The notes under the pieces: model-generated
Databases searched by the model: none
The model's input: the letters and a program-made list of their open reading frames with translations, nothing else
What the model was told of the DNA's origin: nothing
Source: Thermococcus sp.
Lineage (GTDB): Archaea; Methanobacteriota_B; Thermococci; Thermococcales; Thermococcaceae
Length of the DNA stretch: 13,225 nucleotides
Direction of reading: 5' to 3'
Assembly (NCBI GenBank): GCA_015522395.1
Contig: WAMH01000221.1
Span: 1 to 13,225 of the forward strand
Program-made: the position numbers and the translations under genes
Part shown: positions 6,117 to 12,724 of the stretch, piece by piece
Layout: each line of letters begins with the position of its first letter
How positions within the stretch are numbered: position 1 is the first letter of the stretch

Positions 6117-6130
6117 GAAAACTTTTAAGT
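6117..6130 (+). promoter_or_regulatory. Promoter of AMP phosphorylase
   Basis: CGAAAACTTTTAAG (6117-6130) combines a BRE-like CGAAAA with a TATA-like CTTTTAAG. The predicted transcript start is near 6152, giving a leader of about 26 nt with GGAGGG (6165-6170) 7 nt before ATG 6178. Confidence 0.5.
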
Positions 6131-6177
6131 AACCTTTGACTGAATAAATGGAACCGGTGTCCAAGGAGGGACCAACG

Positions 6178-7689
6178 ATGAAAGCAAAGGTTAAGTTGCT
6201 GGACATGTACAGCGGCAGGTATTCCGTTTTGATAAACGAGGGCGATGCCAAGCGTGAGAAACTCCATGCGGACGACCTCGTTCGCATTGAAGCAGGTAAG
6301 AAGACAGTTTACGGAAGCGTTGTGATGAGCAATCTCGTTTCTGAGGGTGAGATAGGTCTGAGCAGTGACATTCTCCAGTTGCACCACTTCTCTGAGGGTG
6401 AAGTCGTCACGGTTTTCCCCGGGGGAACTCCTGAGAGTGTCCGCTACATCAAGAAGAAGATGAACGGCGAGAAGCTGAGGAAGGTGGAGATCGAGGCCAT
6501 AGTCAGGGATATAGTTGACAGGAAGCTCCGCGACATAGAGATAAGCGCCTTTGTAACCTCCCTTGAGATAAACGGCCTCGACATGGACGAGATAGCGGCC
6601 TTGACAATAGCGATGGCAGAAACGGGCGACATGCTCGACATAGACAGGAAGCCGATAATGGACGTCCACAGCATCGGCGGCGTCCCCGGAAACAAGACCA
6701 ACATCCTGGTCGTTCCGATAGTGGCAGCCGCCGGTCTCACAATACCGAAAACCAGCTCAAGAGCCATAACTAGTGCCGCCGGAACGGCCGACGTCGTTGA
6801 AGTCTTCGCCAACGTAAGCTTCTCCCTCGACGAGATCAAGAGGATAGTGGAGAAGGTTGGTGCTTGTCTCGTCTGGGGTGGAGCTTTGAACCTCGCCCCC
6901 GCAGATGACATCACCATCAAAGCGGAGCGCGCTTTAAGCGTTGATCCTACCGGCTTGATGCTCGCGAGCATAATGTCGAAGAAGTACGCCATGGGGAGCC
7001 AGTACGTGCTCATTGATATCCCAACGGGGAAGGGCGTCAAGGTCGAGACCGTCGACCAGGCGAGGGCTTTAGCCAGGGACTTCATAGAGCTCGGCAAGAG
7101 GCTAGGTCAGTACGTTGAAGTGGCGATAACCTACGGTGGCCAGCCCATAGGCCACACCGTTGGGCCAGCCCTCGAAGCCAGGGAGGCCCTCTCGGCACTC
7201 ATGACTGGAACTGGTCCGGGGAGCCTCATAGAAAAGGCAACTGGCCTCGCTGGAGTCCTCCTCGAGATGGGTGGCGTCGCTCCGGCCGGGACGGGGAAGA
7301 AGATGGCAAAGGAGATCCTGGAAAGCGGGAAGGCCTGGGAGAAAATGAAGGAGATCATAGAGGAGCAGGGAGGCGATCCAAACATAAAACCCGACGAGAT
7401 CCCCGTTGGTGACAAGACCTACACCTTCACAGCAACCGCGAGCGGTTACGTTACAGCGATAGACAACAGGGCGATAACGGCCATGGCCAGATCGGCCGGT
7501 GCGCCGGAGGACAAGGGGGCAGGGATAGAGCTCTACGTCAAGGTCGGGGAAAAGGTCAAGGAAGGGGACCCGCTCTTCACGATCCATGCCGAGACTGAAG
7601 CCAGGCTCGACCAGGCGATAGTGTTCGCAAGACGCACTGAACCCGTTAGGATAGAGGGTATGGTCCTACAGAGGATAGGAAACATCTGA
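6178..7689 (+). CDS. AMP phosphorylase (nucleoside monophosphate phosphorylase), 503 aa
   Basis: This enzyme converts AMP (also CMP and UMP) plus phosphate to the free base and ribose 1,5-bisphosphate. It is the first step of the archaeal pathway that continues through ribose-1,5-bisphosphate isomerase and type III RuBisCO to 3-phosphoglycerate. I chose ATG 6178 (MKAKVKLLDM), which gives the usual 503-residue length; an upstream ATG at 6148 lacks a ribosome binding site. Residues 1-84 are the extra N-terminal domain typical of the archaeal enzyme. The thymidine-phosphorylase-like core carries the phosphate-site DVHSIGGVPGNKT (162-173) and KTSSRAITSAAGTADVVEV (191-209). The C-terminal lobe begins near residue 415. 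Some databases label this family deoA. The isomerase and RuBisCO genes are not in this window. Confidence 0.95.
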   Translation: MKAKVKLLDMYSGRYSVLINEGDAKREKLHADDLVRIEAGKKTVYGSVVMSNLVSEGEIGLSSDILQLHHFSEGEVVTVFPGGTPESVRYIKKKMNGEKLRKVEIEAIVRDIVDRKLRDIEISAFVTSLEINGLDMDEIAALTIAMAETGDMLDIDRKPIMDVHSIGGVPGNKTNILVVPIVAAAGLTIPKTSSRAITSAAGTADVVEVFANVSFSLDEIKRIVEKVGACLVWGGALNLAPADDITIKAERALSVDPTGLMLASIMSKKYAMGSQYVLIDIPTGKGVKVETVDQARALARDFIELGKRLGQYVEVAITYGGQPIGHTVGPALEAREALSALMTGTGPGSLIEKATGLAGVLLEMGGVAPAGTGKKMAKEILESGKAWEKMKEIIEEQGGDPNIKPDEIPVGDKTYTFTATASGYVTAIDNRAITAMARSAGAPEDKGAGIELYVKVGEKVKEGDPLFTIHAETEARLDQAIVFARRTEPVRIEGMVLQRIGNI

Positions 7690-7705
7690 ACCGTCCTTTC
7701 TTCCC

Positions 7706-8092
7706 TTACTCCCTTTTTCTGTGTCTCTCGTACCAGCCCCACTCCTTCTTCGGGCCGAATGCCCTGACTCCCTCGTGGACTAGAATTACGCGAAGCCTTT
7801 TCGCGAGTTCGTGGCTTATCTCGCCCCTGTTCTCCATCCAGTTGATTATTTCGAGGGCCTCATCGTCTGTCTTGCATCTCCTCAGGAAGTCTATAACCGT
7901 CGGATTGTAGCCCGAGAAATCCCCGACCTCTTCCTCCTCCGCCTCTTCTGACTGGCGGTAGGCATCAACGGGGATACCCTCCCCCTCAAGTTCCCTCGCG
8001 AGGGCCGGGAAGGTCTCCTCGAACTCCTCCCTGTCGTACTCCTGCCAGGCGAAGTCGTCAACAGACCTCTTCTTTATCTTCTTATCCTCCAT
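7706..8092 (-). CDS. Acidic conserved protein, DUF2095-like, 128 aa
   Basis: This resembles the uncharacterised DUF2095 proteins of Thermococcales, from memory of the pattern rather than a search. I chose ATG 8092 (MEDKKIKKRSVDDFAWQEYD); an in-frame GTG at 8104 would add four residues. The middle (about residues 45-56) is an acidic Glu-rich linker. It is followed by a compact helical domain with FLRRCKTDDEALEIINWMEN and ELAKRLRVILVHEGVRAFG. The end is tryptophan- and arginine-rich (KEWGWYERHRKR). There is no membrane segment. The gene is convergent with AMP phosphorylase, with 16 bp between stops, and divergent from the DUF123 gene, sharing its TATA box. The function is unknown. Confidence 0.65.
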   Translation of the reverse strand: MEDKKIKKRSVDDFAWQEYDREEFEETFPALARELEGEGIPVDAYRQSEEAEEEEVGDFSGYNPTVIDFLRRCKTDDEALEIINWMENRGEISHELAKRLRVILVHEGVRAFGPKKEWGWYERHRKRE

Positions 8093-8121
8093 CCCACACA
8101 CCAAAGCGCTTTAGGTGCAAT

Positions 8122-8133
8122 GGTTTATAAACC
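8122..8133. promoter_or_regulatory. Palindromic TATA box shared by divergent genes
   Basis: GGTTTATAAACC is a perfect 12-bp palindrome containing TTTATAAA. It lies 25-26 nt from the plus-strand ATG at 8153 and about 36 nt from the minus-strand ATG at 8092. No second TATA box is visible between the two genes, so one element probably serves both directions. The plus-strand ATG also has a GGTGGAG (8138-8144) 8 nt upstream, which a transcript starting near 8153 would not contain. Confidence 0.55.
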
Positions 8134-8152
8134 GGCCGGTGGAGTTCCGAAC

Positions 8153-8611
8153 ATGAAGGGCTCCTACCTTCTTGTGATGCGGCTGTACAAAGACGCGATC
8201 GTGAGAACAAAGGCTAGGGAATTTAACCTGAAGGGGGGTTATTACGTCTACGTTGGCTCAGCCATGAACTCCCTTGAGAAGAGGGTTACGAGGCACTTCT
8301 CAAAGGAGAAAAAGTTTCACTGGCACATCGACTACCTTCTGAGGGAGGCCGAGCTTCTGAGGGCCTACCTGATTCCGAGCGAGGAGAGGCTGGAGGAGAG
8401 GCTTTCGCTTGAGGTTTCACGCTTCGGGGGGCCCGTTGAGGGCTTTGGAGCGGGCGACGTTAAGGTGAGCACAAACCTGTACCGGTTTGATGGAGAGCCC
8501 GATGAAGTACTGATAGGGATCCTTGACCGGCTCGGCCTGAAGTGGAAAAGGGTTAAAAGCGGGGAAGAGGTTACATTGTCGGTGGGGGATGATGGAGGTC
8601 AGAAAGGGTAA
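8153..8611 (+). CDS. DUF123 / GIY-YIG-like nuclease-domain protein, 152 aa
   Basis: This small protein has the DUF123 fold, related to GIY-YIG nucleases and found alone or fused to endonuclease III in archaea. I chose ATG 8153 (MKGSYLLVMRL); the frame is open to 8120, but that region contains the TATA box. The signature strand GGYYVYVGSA (28-37) corresponds to GIY-YIG, followed by RVTRHF (44-49) and HWHIDYLL (56-63). The late GFGAGDVKVSTNLYRF (98-113) aligns with the usual GFGSSDC..SHLY region, but the cysteines common there are absent, and the protein has none at all. A Lys/Arg-rich C-terminus follows. Biochemical activity is not established. Its 3' end overlaps the GGGP synthase start by about 20 nt, indicating an operon. 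Confidence 0.78.
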   Translation: MKGSYLLVMRLYKDAIVRTKAREFNLKGGYYVYVGSAMNSLEKRVTRHFSKEKKFHWHIDYLLREAELLRAYLIPSEERLEERLSLEVSRFGGPVEGFGAGDVKVSTNLYRFDGEPDEVLIGILDRLGLKWKRVKSGEEVTLSVGDDGGQKG

Positions 8612-9353
8612 AGTCGAATCCTACATTCAAGAAGGACTTGAAAATGGAAAGCTTCACTTCGTTCTCCTCGACCCGGACGACGTTGACCCCGAAACGGCCA
8701 GAAAGATAGCCGAGATGAGCGAGGAGATAGGCGTCGACGCGATAATGGTCGGTGGCTCTACAGGGGCCGAGGGAGAGGTCCTTGACAACGTTGTTAGGGC
8801 GATAAAAGAGAACTCAGACCTCCCGGTGATACTCTTCCCCGGCTCTCACGGCGGGATAAGCAGGTATGCGGATGCCATATTCTTCATGAGCCTCCTCAAC
8901 TCAAGAAACCCCTTCTTCATAACCGGTGCCCAGGCCCTTGGAGCCTTCCAGGTGAAGCGCTACGGCGTAGAGCCCATACCCATGGCTTACCTCATAATAG
9001 AGCCCGGAGAAACCGTTGGCTGGGTTGGGGATGCCAAGCCAATTCCAAGGCACAAACCCAAGATAGCAGCAGCTTACGCGCTGGCGGGTCAGTACTTGGG
9101 TATGCGGCTTGTATACCTAGAGGCAGGTAGCGGGGCAGAGAAGCCTGTTCCGCGGGAGATGATTTCCATCGTGAGAAAAGTCATAGACGTCCCGCTGATA
9201 GTAGGGGGTGGCATAAGAACCGGGGAGCAGGCCAGAGAGATCGTAAAAGCAGGCGCCGACATAGTGGTTACCGGAACAGCCGTGGAAAAGGCCGGCTCTC
9301 TGGAAAGGGCCAGGACAAAGCTTGAAGAGCTTAACAGAGGGATAAAAAGTTAA
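8589..9353 (+). CDS. Geranylgeranylglyceryl phosphate synthase (GGGPS), 254 aa
   Basis: This enzyme joins sn-glycerol-1-phosphate to geranylgeranyl diphosphate, the first committed ether-bond step in archaeal membrane lipid synthesis. The TIM-barrel family signatures are present: KLHFVLLDPDDV (21-32), MVGGSTGAEG (53-62), ILFPGSHGGIS (81-91), and YLEAGSGAEKPVP (176-188) at the phosphate and lipid side. The phosphate-binding loops are IVGGGIRTGEQA (204-215) and GADIVVTGTAVEKA (222-235). The start is either ATG 8589 or the adjacent ATG 8592, after a GGTGGGGG stretch. It overlaps the end of the DUF123 gene and likely shares its transcript. The length is typical for the family. T-rich sequence follows the stop. 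Confidence 0.93.
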   Translation: MMEVRKGKVESYIQEGLENGKLHFVLLDPDDVDPETARKIAEMSEEIGVDAIMVGGSTGAEGEVLDNVVRAIKENSDLPVILFPGSHGGISRYADAIFFMSLLNSRNPFFITGAQALGAFQVKRYGVEPIPMAYLIIEPGETVGWVGDAKPIPRHKPKIAAAYALAGQYLGMRLVYLEAGSGAEKPVPREMISIVRKVIDVPLIVGGGIRTGEQAREIVKAGADIVVTGTAVEKAGSLERARTKLEELNRGIKS

Positions 9354-9368
9354 CTTCCCCTCTTTGCT

Positions 9369-9392
9369 GACGAACCGCAACTTTTTTATAAA
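9369..9392 (+). promoter_or_regulatory. Promoter of the MgtE-type transporter
   Basis: GACGAACCGCAA (9369-9380) precedes CTTTTTTATAAA, with the TATA core TTTATAAA at 9385-9392. The predicted transcript start is near 9413, leaving a leader of about 54 nt to ATG 9467. The leading 12 bases repeat the ones found before minD (4619-4630). Confidence 0.6.
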
Positions 9393-9450
9393 CTCCCGGC
9401 CAGCCTAGACTGTGGCAAAACCCGGCGGAAACAGGAGGGAGGTGAAAACA

Positions 9451-9573
9451 ATGAGGGGTGAAGAGGATGACGGTGGTTCAAGCCGCGCTTGGGACCTCAG
9501 AAACGCTCAGGGGCAAGCTCAGGGATGCGTTCCTGCTCTCATTCCCGGCACTGTTCCTGTGCCTGATATTTGA
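9451..9573 (+). other. Overlapping out-of-frame ORF (40 codons) with strong ribosome binding site
   Basis: The best ribosome binding site in this leader, GGGAGGTGA (9437-9444 region), is spaced about 6 nt before ATG 9451. That ATG is not in the transporter frame. It opens a 40-codon frame (MRGEEDDGGSSRAWDLRNAQ...) that ends at TGA 9571-9573, more than 100 nt inside the transporter gene. It may be a real leader or overlapping peptide, or it may mark a frameshift that separates the transporter from its true N-terminus. I cannot decide between these from sequence alone. Confidence 0.35.
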
Positions 9574-10657
9574 CTTCGTAGGTGGTGCGGTTCTCGGTAA
9601 GAACTGGGACACCATAATGAATTACTTCCCGATTCTCGTCTTTATAATGCCCGGTTTGATGGACCTCCGCGGCAACATCTTCTCCGCCTTGGCGTCACGT
9701 TTCACGACAAAGCTCAACCTCGGTCTCATCGATAGCGTCCGCGATCCCGAGGTCACGACGCAGATAGTTATGGCGATTCTCAGCAGCAAGATACCCCTCA
9801 TAGTCCTCTGGGTCGTTGGTCTGTTCATCGTTCACAACATAGTTCAGGACGTTATAGTTCTCCTCATGGTCATAGCTTCGGCGATCTTCATAGGCGTTAT
9901 CCTCGGCTACGGAACGGCCTTCATAACGATCATCCCCTTTAAAAGGGGCTACGATCCGGATCTTATAGCCGCACCGCTCATAAGCTCCATAGCGGACCTT
10001 ATAACGATGCCAACGATGGTCTACTTTGCTCTCCTCTACCTGAACCACGAGGGGGCGTTCTATCTGCTGGCGTTCACAATGCTGGCCATTCTTGTCCTTC
10101 TGGCATTCAAGGCCCGCTTTAAGAAGGAGCACAAGAGGGCCTTTGGCGAGCTCGCGGCGGTTATAGGTGCTATGGCACTTATAGAGACAGTCACCGGCGG
10201 TCTGCTCGTTACCTATCAGCAGGTCATTAACGCCGTCATCATCGTCAGCGTCATGTGGCCGAGTGTCAACGACAGCATGGGCAACTTCGGTTCCATAATA
10301 GCGGCCAAGGTTTCGACCAAGATACACCTCAAGGGTGCTAGGGCCGTCAGGAGCAGGGAGACGCTCTACGACTTCATCTCGCTCCTCATCATTGCCCCGA
10401 TAATAGGCTACCTGACGAACCTAATCTCGATGGGGGTGGTGGTTCACTACATCCACAGGCCGGCCAGAATACTCTGGAACTTCGTTCTCGGGTTCCCGTT
10501 CATAATACTCGCGGCGATGCTCATTGGACTGATCGTGGCCCTCTTGGCGGACAGGTACAACTGGGACCCTGACAACGTGGCGATACCCGTCGTAACGACG
10601 CTCAGCGACGTCATAGGAACGATGTTCCTCGTCTGGGTGGCGCTGAGCGCTATGTGA
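9467..10657 (+). CDS. Divalent cation transporter with two MgtE (SLC41-like) membrane domains, 396 aa
   Basis: This is a membrane transporter built from two tandem MgtE-type domains, like the animal SLC41 Mg2+ transporters. It has no cytoplasmic N domain or CBS pair. Each half has the family signature: MPGLMDLRGNIFSALASRF near residues 61-79, and WPSVNDSMGNFGSIIAAK in the second half. Each half also has a later DPD..A.P...S..D segment (DPDLIAAPLISSIADLITMP and DPDNVAIPVVTTLSDVIGTM). About ten hydrophobic helices are visible. I chose ATG 9467 because GGGGTGA (9454-9460) is spaced about 6 nt before it; GTG 9458 overlaps that site. A stronger ribosome binding site upstream serves an out-of-frame ATG at 9451, so the N-terminus is uncertain. 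Mg2+ is the likely substrate, but that is inferred. Its stop lies 2 bp from that of the convergent gene. Confidence 0.88.
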   Translation: MTVVQAALGTSETLRGKLRDAFLLSFPALFLCLIFDFVGGAVLGKNWDTIMNYFPILVFIMPGLMDLRGNIFSALASRFTTKLNLGLIDSVRDPEVTTQIVMAILSSKIPLIVLWVVGLFIVHNIVQDVIVLLMVIASAIFIGVILGYGTAFITIIPFKRGYDPDLIAAPLISSIADLITMPTMVYFALLYLNHEGAFYLLAFTMLAILVLLAFKARFKKEHKRAFGELAAVIGAMALIETVTGGLLVTYQQVINAVIIVSVMWPSVNDSMGNFGSIIAAKVSTKIHLKGARAVRSRETLYDFISLLIIAPIIGYLTNLISMGVVVHYIHRPARILWNFVLGFPFIILAAMLIGLIVALLADRYNWDPDNVAIPVVTTLSDVIGTMFLVWVALSAM

Positions 10658-10659
10658 AT

Positions 10660-10899
10660 TCACGTTCCCGCGATTATCCTGAGGGAAAACCCACCGTTCT
10701 TTATCATTTTCTTGAGCCTCTCGCGGAGGGATTCTGGATCGCTCTCCGAGAGCTCAAGCTTCACTTCAGAGACTCCTCTGTGGTCAGGTGGGAGGAAGTG
10801 CACGGACTTTATCCTTCCACTTATCCCACGCAGGATCTTTGCCAGCACGGCCCCTTTCTCCCTGTAGGGGAGCCTCATCTCAAGTTCAACAGTTTTCAT
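10660..10899 (-). CDS. Hypothetical small protein, 79 aa
   Basis: This protein is unrecognised. I chose ATG 10899 (MKTVELEMRLPYREKGAVLA), which has GGTGA (complement of 10904-10908) 4-5 nt upstream. ATG 10911 is an alternative that would suit a leaderless transcript. The order of strand and helix segments looks like a beta-alpha-beta-beta-alpha-beta fold: strand VELEMRL, helix GAVLAKILRGI, strand SVHFL, strand VSEVKLEL, helix SLRERLKKMI, strand FSLRII. This resembles an ACT- or ferredoxin-like regulatory domain, but no motif proves it. There is no signal or membrane segment. It is convergent with the MgtE-type transporter, with the two stop codons 2 bp apart. Confidence 0.6.
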   Translation of the reverse strand: MKTVELEMRLPYREKGAVLAKILRGISGRIKSVHFLPPDHRGVSEVKLELSESDPESLRERLKKMIKNGGFSLRIIAGT

Positions 10900-10931
10900 G
10901 TCCCTCACCATTCTATTCTAAGAACAAAGCA

Positions 10932-10940
10932 ATATAAAAT
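10932..10940 (-). promoter_or_regulatory. TATA box of the 79-aa gene
   Basis: The minus strand reads TTTTATATT with an AAAAAGA stretch just upstream. The predicted transcript start is at about 10911, giving either a leaderless message from ATG 10911 or a 12-nt leader to ATG 10899. Confidence 0.5.
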
Positions 10941-10964
10941 CTTTTTCATTCGTCATGGTAATTC

Positions 10965-11037
10965 AACCGGCGGATGGATATTCTCACCGGTTATGAAAAA
11001 CCGCGAAAGGGATTTAGGAACCCGCCCCTAAGGTTCC
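10965..11037. repeat. Two short inverted repeats in the helicase 3' spacer
   Basis: AACCGG (10965-10970) pairs with CCGGTT (10987-10992) across 16 nt. GGAACC (11017-11022) pairs with GGTTCC (11032-11037) across 9 nt. Together with the larger element at 11041-11105 they make three successive potential hairpins in the 214-bp spacer between the helicase stop and the 79-aa gene. I see no reading frame here. Confidence 0.4.
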
Positions 11038-11040
11038 AAT

Positions 11041-11105
11041 GCCCCCGGGAAACCGCGGCGGGTGAGCGATTGGCGAGCAGTGAGCCCGCTTCGCTCCCCG
11101 GGGGC
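11041..11105. repeat. GC-rich inverted-repeat element (copy B)
   Basis: The outer arms GCCCCCGGG (11041-11049) and CCCGGGGGC (11097-11105) are perfectly complementary over 9 bp. An inner pair GCGGG (11058-11062) and CCCGC (11085-11089) is nested between them. The element ends 8 bp before the helicase stop codon, so it would form a hairpin at the 3' end of the helicase mRNA. Its internal GGGTGAGCGA and CAGTGAGCCCG resemble the opposite strand of the element at 372-452. Confidence 0.6.
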
Positions 11106-11113
11106 ACAGTCGG

Positions 11114-12343
11114 CTAATAGCGATAGCTACGACTGTCACCGCGGTAGCTTCCACCCCTTCTGCCCCTCTGGTAGTGTCTCCTCTGATCTCTAGACCTGTA
11201 GCCGCTCGCCCTTCCCCTGGGGTACCCGTGCGGAATCTCTTCGCTTAACTCCGACTTCTTTACCTCCACGCCGGCACGGCGGGAGATGTCCTTCATCTTA
11301 CCGAAATCCCCTGGTCCGAGGAAGGTTATTGCCATTCCCTTCTTCCCCATTCTGCCGGTCCTCCCGATCCTGTGAACGTAGTCCTCGGCCGTCATTGGAA
11401 CGGAGTAGTTGATGATGTGTGTTATGTCCTGCACGTCCAGCCCCCTCGCCGCCACGTCCGTTGCAACTAGTATCCTCGTCTTTCGGTTCTTGAACCTCCA
11501 GAAGGTTCTCTCGCGCGAGGCCTGGCTCATATCGCCGTTCAAAGCTTCGGCGCGATAGCCATTGCCCCTGAGCATCTCACTGAGTTCTCTGGTTTCCCTC
11601 TTCGTCTGGCAGAAGACGATGCCGTAGAATTCATCGTCGAGGATCTCCTTGAGGACATCGAACTTTCGCGAGGGAAGAACCTCCACGTACTCCTGCTCGA
11701 CCATCCCCGGCACTATCTCATCCCTGCTTACTATGATGACCTCCGGATCGCGCATGTATTTCTTGGCCAGTAGGAGGACTTCTCTGGGCATGGTTGCTGA
11801 GAACATTAGTGTTCTCTTCTCCCTCGGCGTCTCCCTGAAAATCGCTTCGATATCGTCGACGAAGCCCATGTCAAGCATCCTGTCCGCTTCGTCCAGAATG
11901 AAGAACTTGACACCGCTCAGATCGAGTGTTCCGCGTCTTATGTGGTCGAGAACCCTTCCGGGGGTTCCGACTACTATGTGCGTGCCCCTCTCGAGTGCTC
12001 TTATCTGCGGGCCTATAGGCTGGCCGCCGTAGACTGCGTAGACGTATACCCTCTTTCTCCCGCGAAGACTCTTGATCTCGTCTGAAACCTGGAGTGCAAG
12101 CTCCCTAGTGGGGGTGAGGATTATCGCCTGCACGGCCTTTATCTTTGGATCTATCGCCTCTATTATTGGGAGCGCAAAAGCCGCCGTTTTGCCGGTTCCC
12201 GTCTGGGACTGGCCGATTATATCCTTTTCCCCGTTCAAAAGACGCGGTATGACCTCCTTCTGAATGTCCGTTGGTTCGTTAAAACCTTTCTGCCTGACCG
12301 CCGCTAACGTGGTCTCGGATAAGCCCAAGTTTTCAAAACTCAT
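11114..12343 (-). CDS. deaD: DEAD-box RNA helicase with Arg/Gly-rich tail, 409 aa
   Basis: This ATP-dependent RNA helicase is similar to the cold-inducible DeaD protein of Thermococcus kodakarensis (recognised from memory). All core motifs are present. In the first RecA domain: Q motif (F3, Q28), motif I SQTGTGKT (46-53), PTREL (78-82), GG (106-107), TPGR (127-130), DEAD (151-154) and SAT (182-184). In the second RecA domain: ATDVAARGLD (294-303) and HRIGRTGR (324-331). Residues 374-409 form a Tyr/Arg/Gly/Ser tail that would bind RNA non-specifically. Start ATG 12343 has a GAGGAG ribosome binding site about 8 nt ahead. The 70 nt to the tRNA-Lys gene upstream show no TATA box, so transcription may come through the tRNA. 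A GC-rich hairpin follows the stop. Confidence 0.95.
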   Translation of the reverse strand: MSFENLGLSETTLAAVRQKGFNEPTDIQKEVIPRLLNGEKDIIGQSQTGTGKTAAFALPIIEAIDPKIKAVQAIILTPTRELALQVSDEIKSLRGRKRVYVYAVYGGQPIGPQIRALERGTHIVVGTPGRVLDHIRRGTLDLSGVKFFILDEADRMLDMGFVDDIEAIFRETPREKRTLMFSATMPREVLLLAKKYMRDPEVIIVSRDEIVPGMVEQEYVEVLPSRKFDVLKEILDDEFYGIVFCQTKRETRELSEMLRGNGYRAEALNGDMSQASRERTFWRFKNRKTRILVATDVAARGLDVQDITHIINYSVPMTAEDYVHRIGRTGRMGKKGMAITFLGPGDFGKMKDISRRAGVEVKKSELSEEIPHGYPRGRASGYRSRDQRRHYQRGRRGGSYRGDSRSYRY

Positions 12344-12413
12344 CTTTCTAACTCCTCTACGTTACTCAGACGCACTCCTTCTCAAACGGAACGCGCCGAG
12401 AAGAAACGCGATC

Positions 12414-12491
12414 TGGCGGGCCGGGGGGGATTCGAACCCCCGACCACGGGATTAAGAGTCCCGCGCTCTAACCATGCTGAGCTACCGGCCC
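12414..12491 (-). tRNA. tRNA-Lys (anticodon CTT)
   Basis: The minus strand folds as a complete tRNA. The acceptor stem GGGCCGG (12491-12485) pairs with CCGGCCC. The D arm is GCTC...GAGC. The anticodon stem GCGGGA/TCCCGT encloses the loop CTCTTAA, with CTT at positions 34-36. The T arm GGGGG/CCCCC carries TTCGAAT. The discriminator is G and the CCA end is encoded (12416-12414). No intron is present. CTT reads the lysine codon AAG. Confidence 0.96.
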
Positions 12492-12517
12492 TCAACCCGA
12501 AACCATAGACGGGAGGT

Positions 12518-12530
12518 TAATTTATAAGTT
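12518..12530 (-). promoter_or_regulatory. TATA box of tRNA-Lys
   Basis: The minus strand reads AACTTATAAATTA. Its centre is about 33 nt before the tRNA 5' end at 12491, so transcription should start near 12499 with a leader of about 8 nt. It is the only clear TATA box upstream of both tRNA-Lys and the helicase. Confidence 0.65.
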
Positions 12531-12561
12531 TTTCGGTTGATTCCGGCCCTTAGGCGATAGA

Positions 12562-12575
12562 AAAATTTATAAATC
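12562..12575 (+). promoter_or_regulatory. TATA box of tRNA-Leu
   Basis: AAAATTTATAAATC contains the TATA core TTTATAAA at 12566-12573. The predicted start near 12595 leaves about 7 nt before the tRNA at 12602. It is back to back with the tRNA-Lys TATA box about 45 bp away. Confidence 0.65.
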
Positions 12576-12601
12576 CTCCGCGAGCCTTATACTTTGGCGA
12601 C

Positions 12602-12689
12602 GCGGGGGTTGCCAAGCCTGGCCAAAGGCGCGGGATTGAGGGTCCCGTCCCGTAGGGGTTCCGGGGTTCAAATCCCCGCCCCCGCACCA
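12602..12689 (+). tRNA. tRNA-Leu (anticodon GAG)
   Basis: The plus strand folds as a class II tRNA with a long variable arm. The acceptor GCGGGGG (12602-12608) pairs with CCCCCGC (12679-12685). The D arm is GCC...GGC. The anticodon stem GCGGGA/TCCCGT encloses the loop TTGAGGG, with GAG at 34-36. The variable arm is CCCGTAGGGG-like. The T arm CGGGG/CCCCG carries TTCAAAT. The discriminator is A (12686), followed by an encoded CCA. GAG reads leucine CUC and CUU codons. No intron is present. Confidence 0.96.
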
Positions 12690-12724
12690 GAACTCTTCTG
12701 GATCCCCACAAGGTGAAGAGGGGT

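Noticed and set aside
6109..6669. Minus-strand open frame opposite AMP phosphorylase
   Set aside because: It is a mirror of a high-GC coding region and has no family features.
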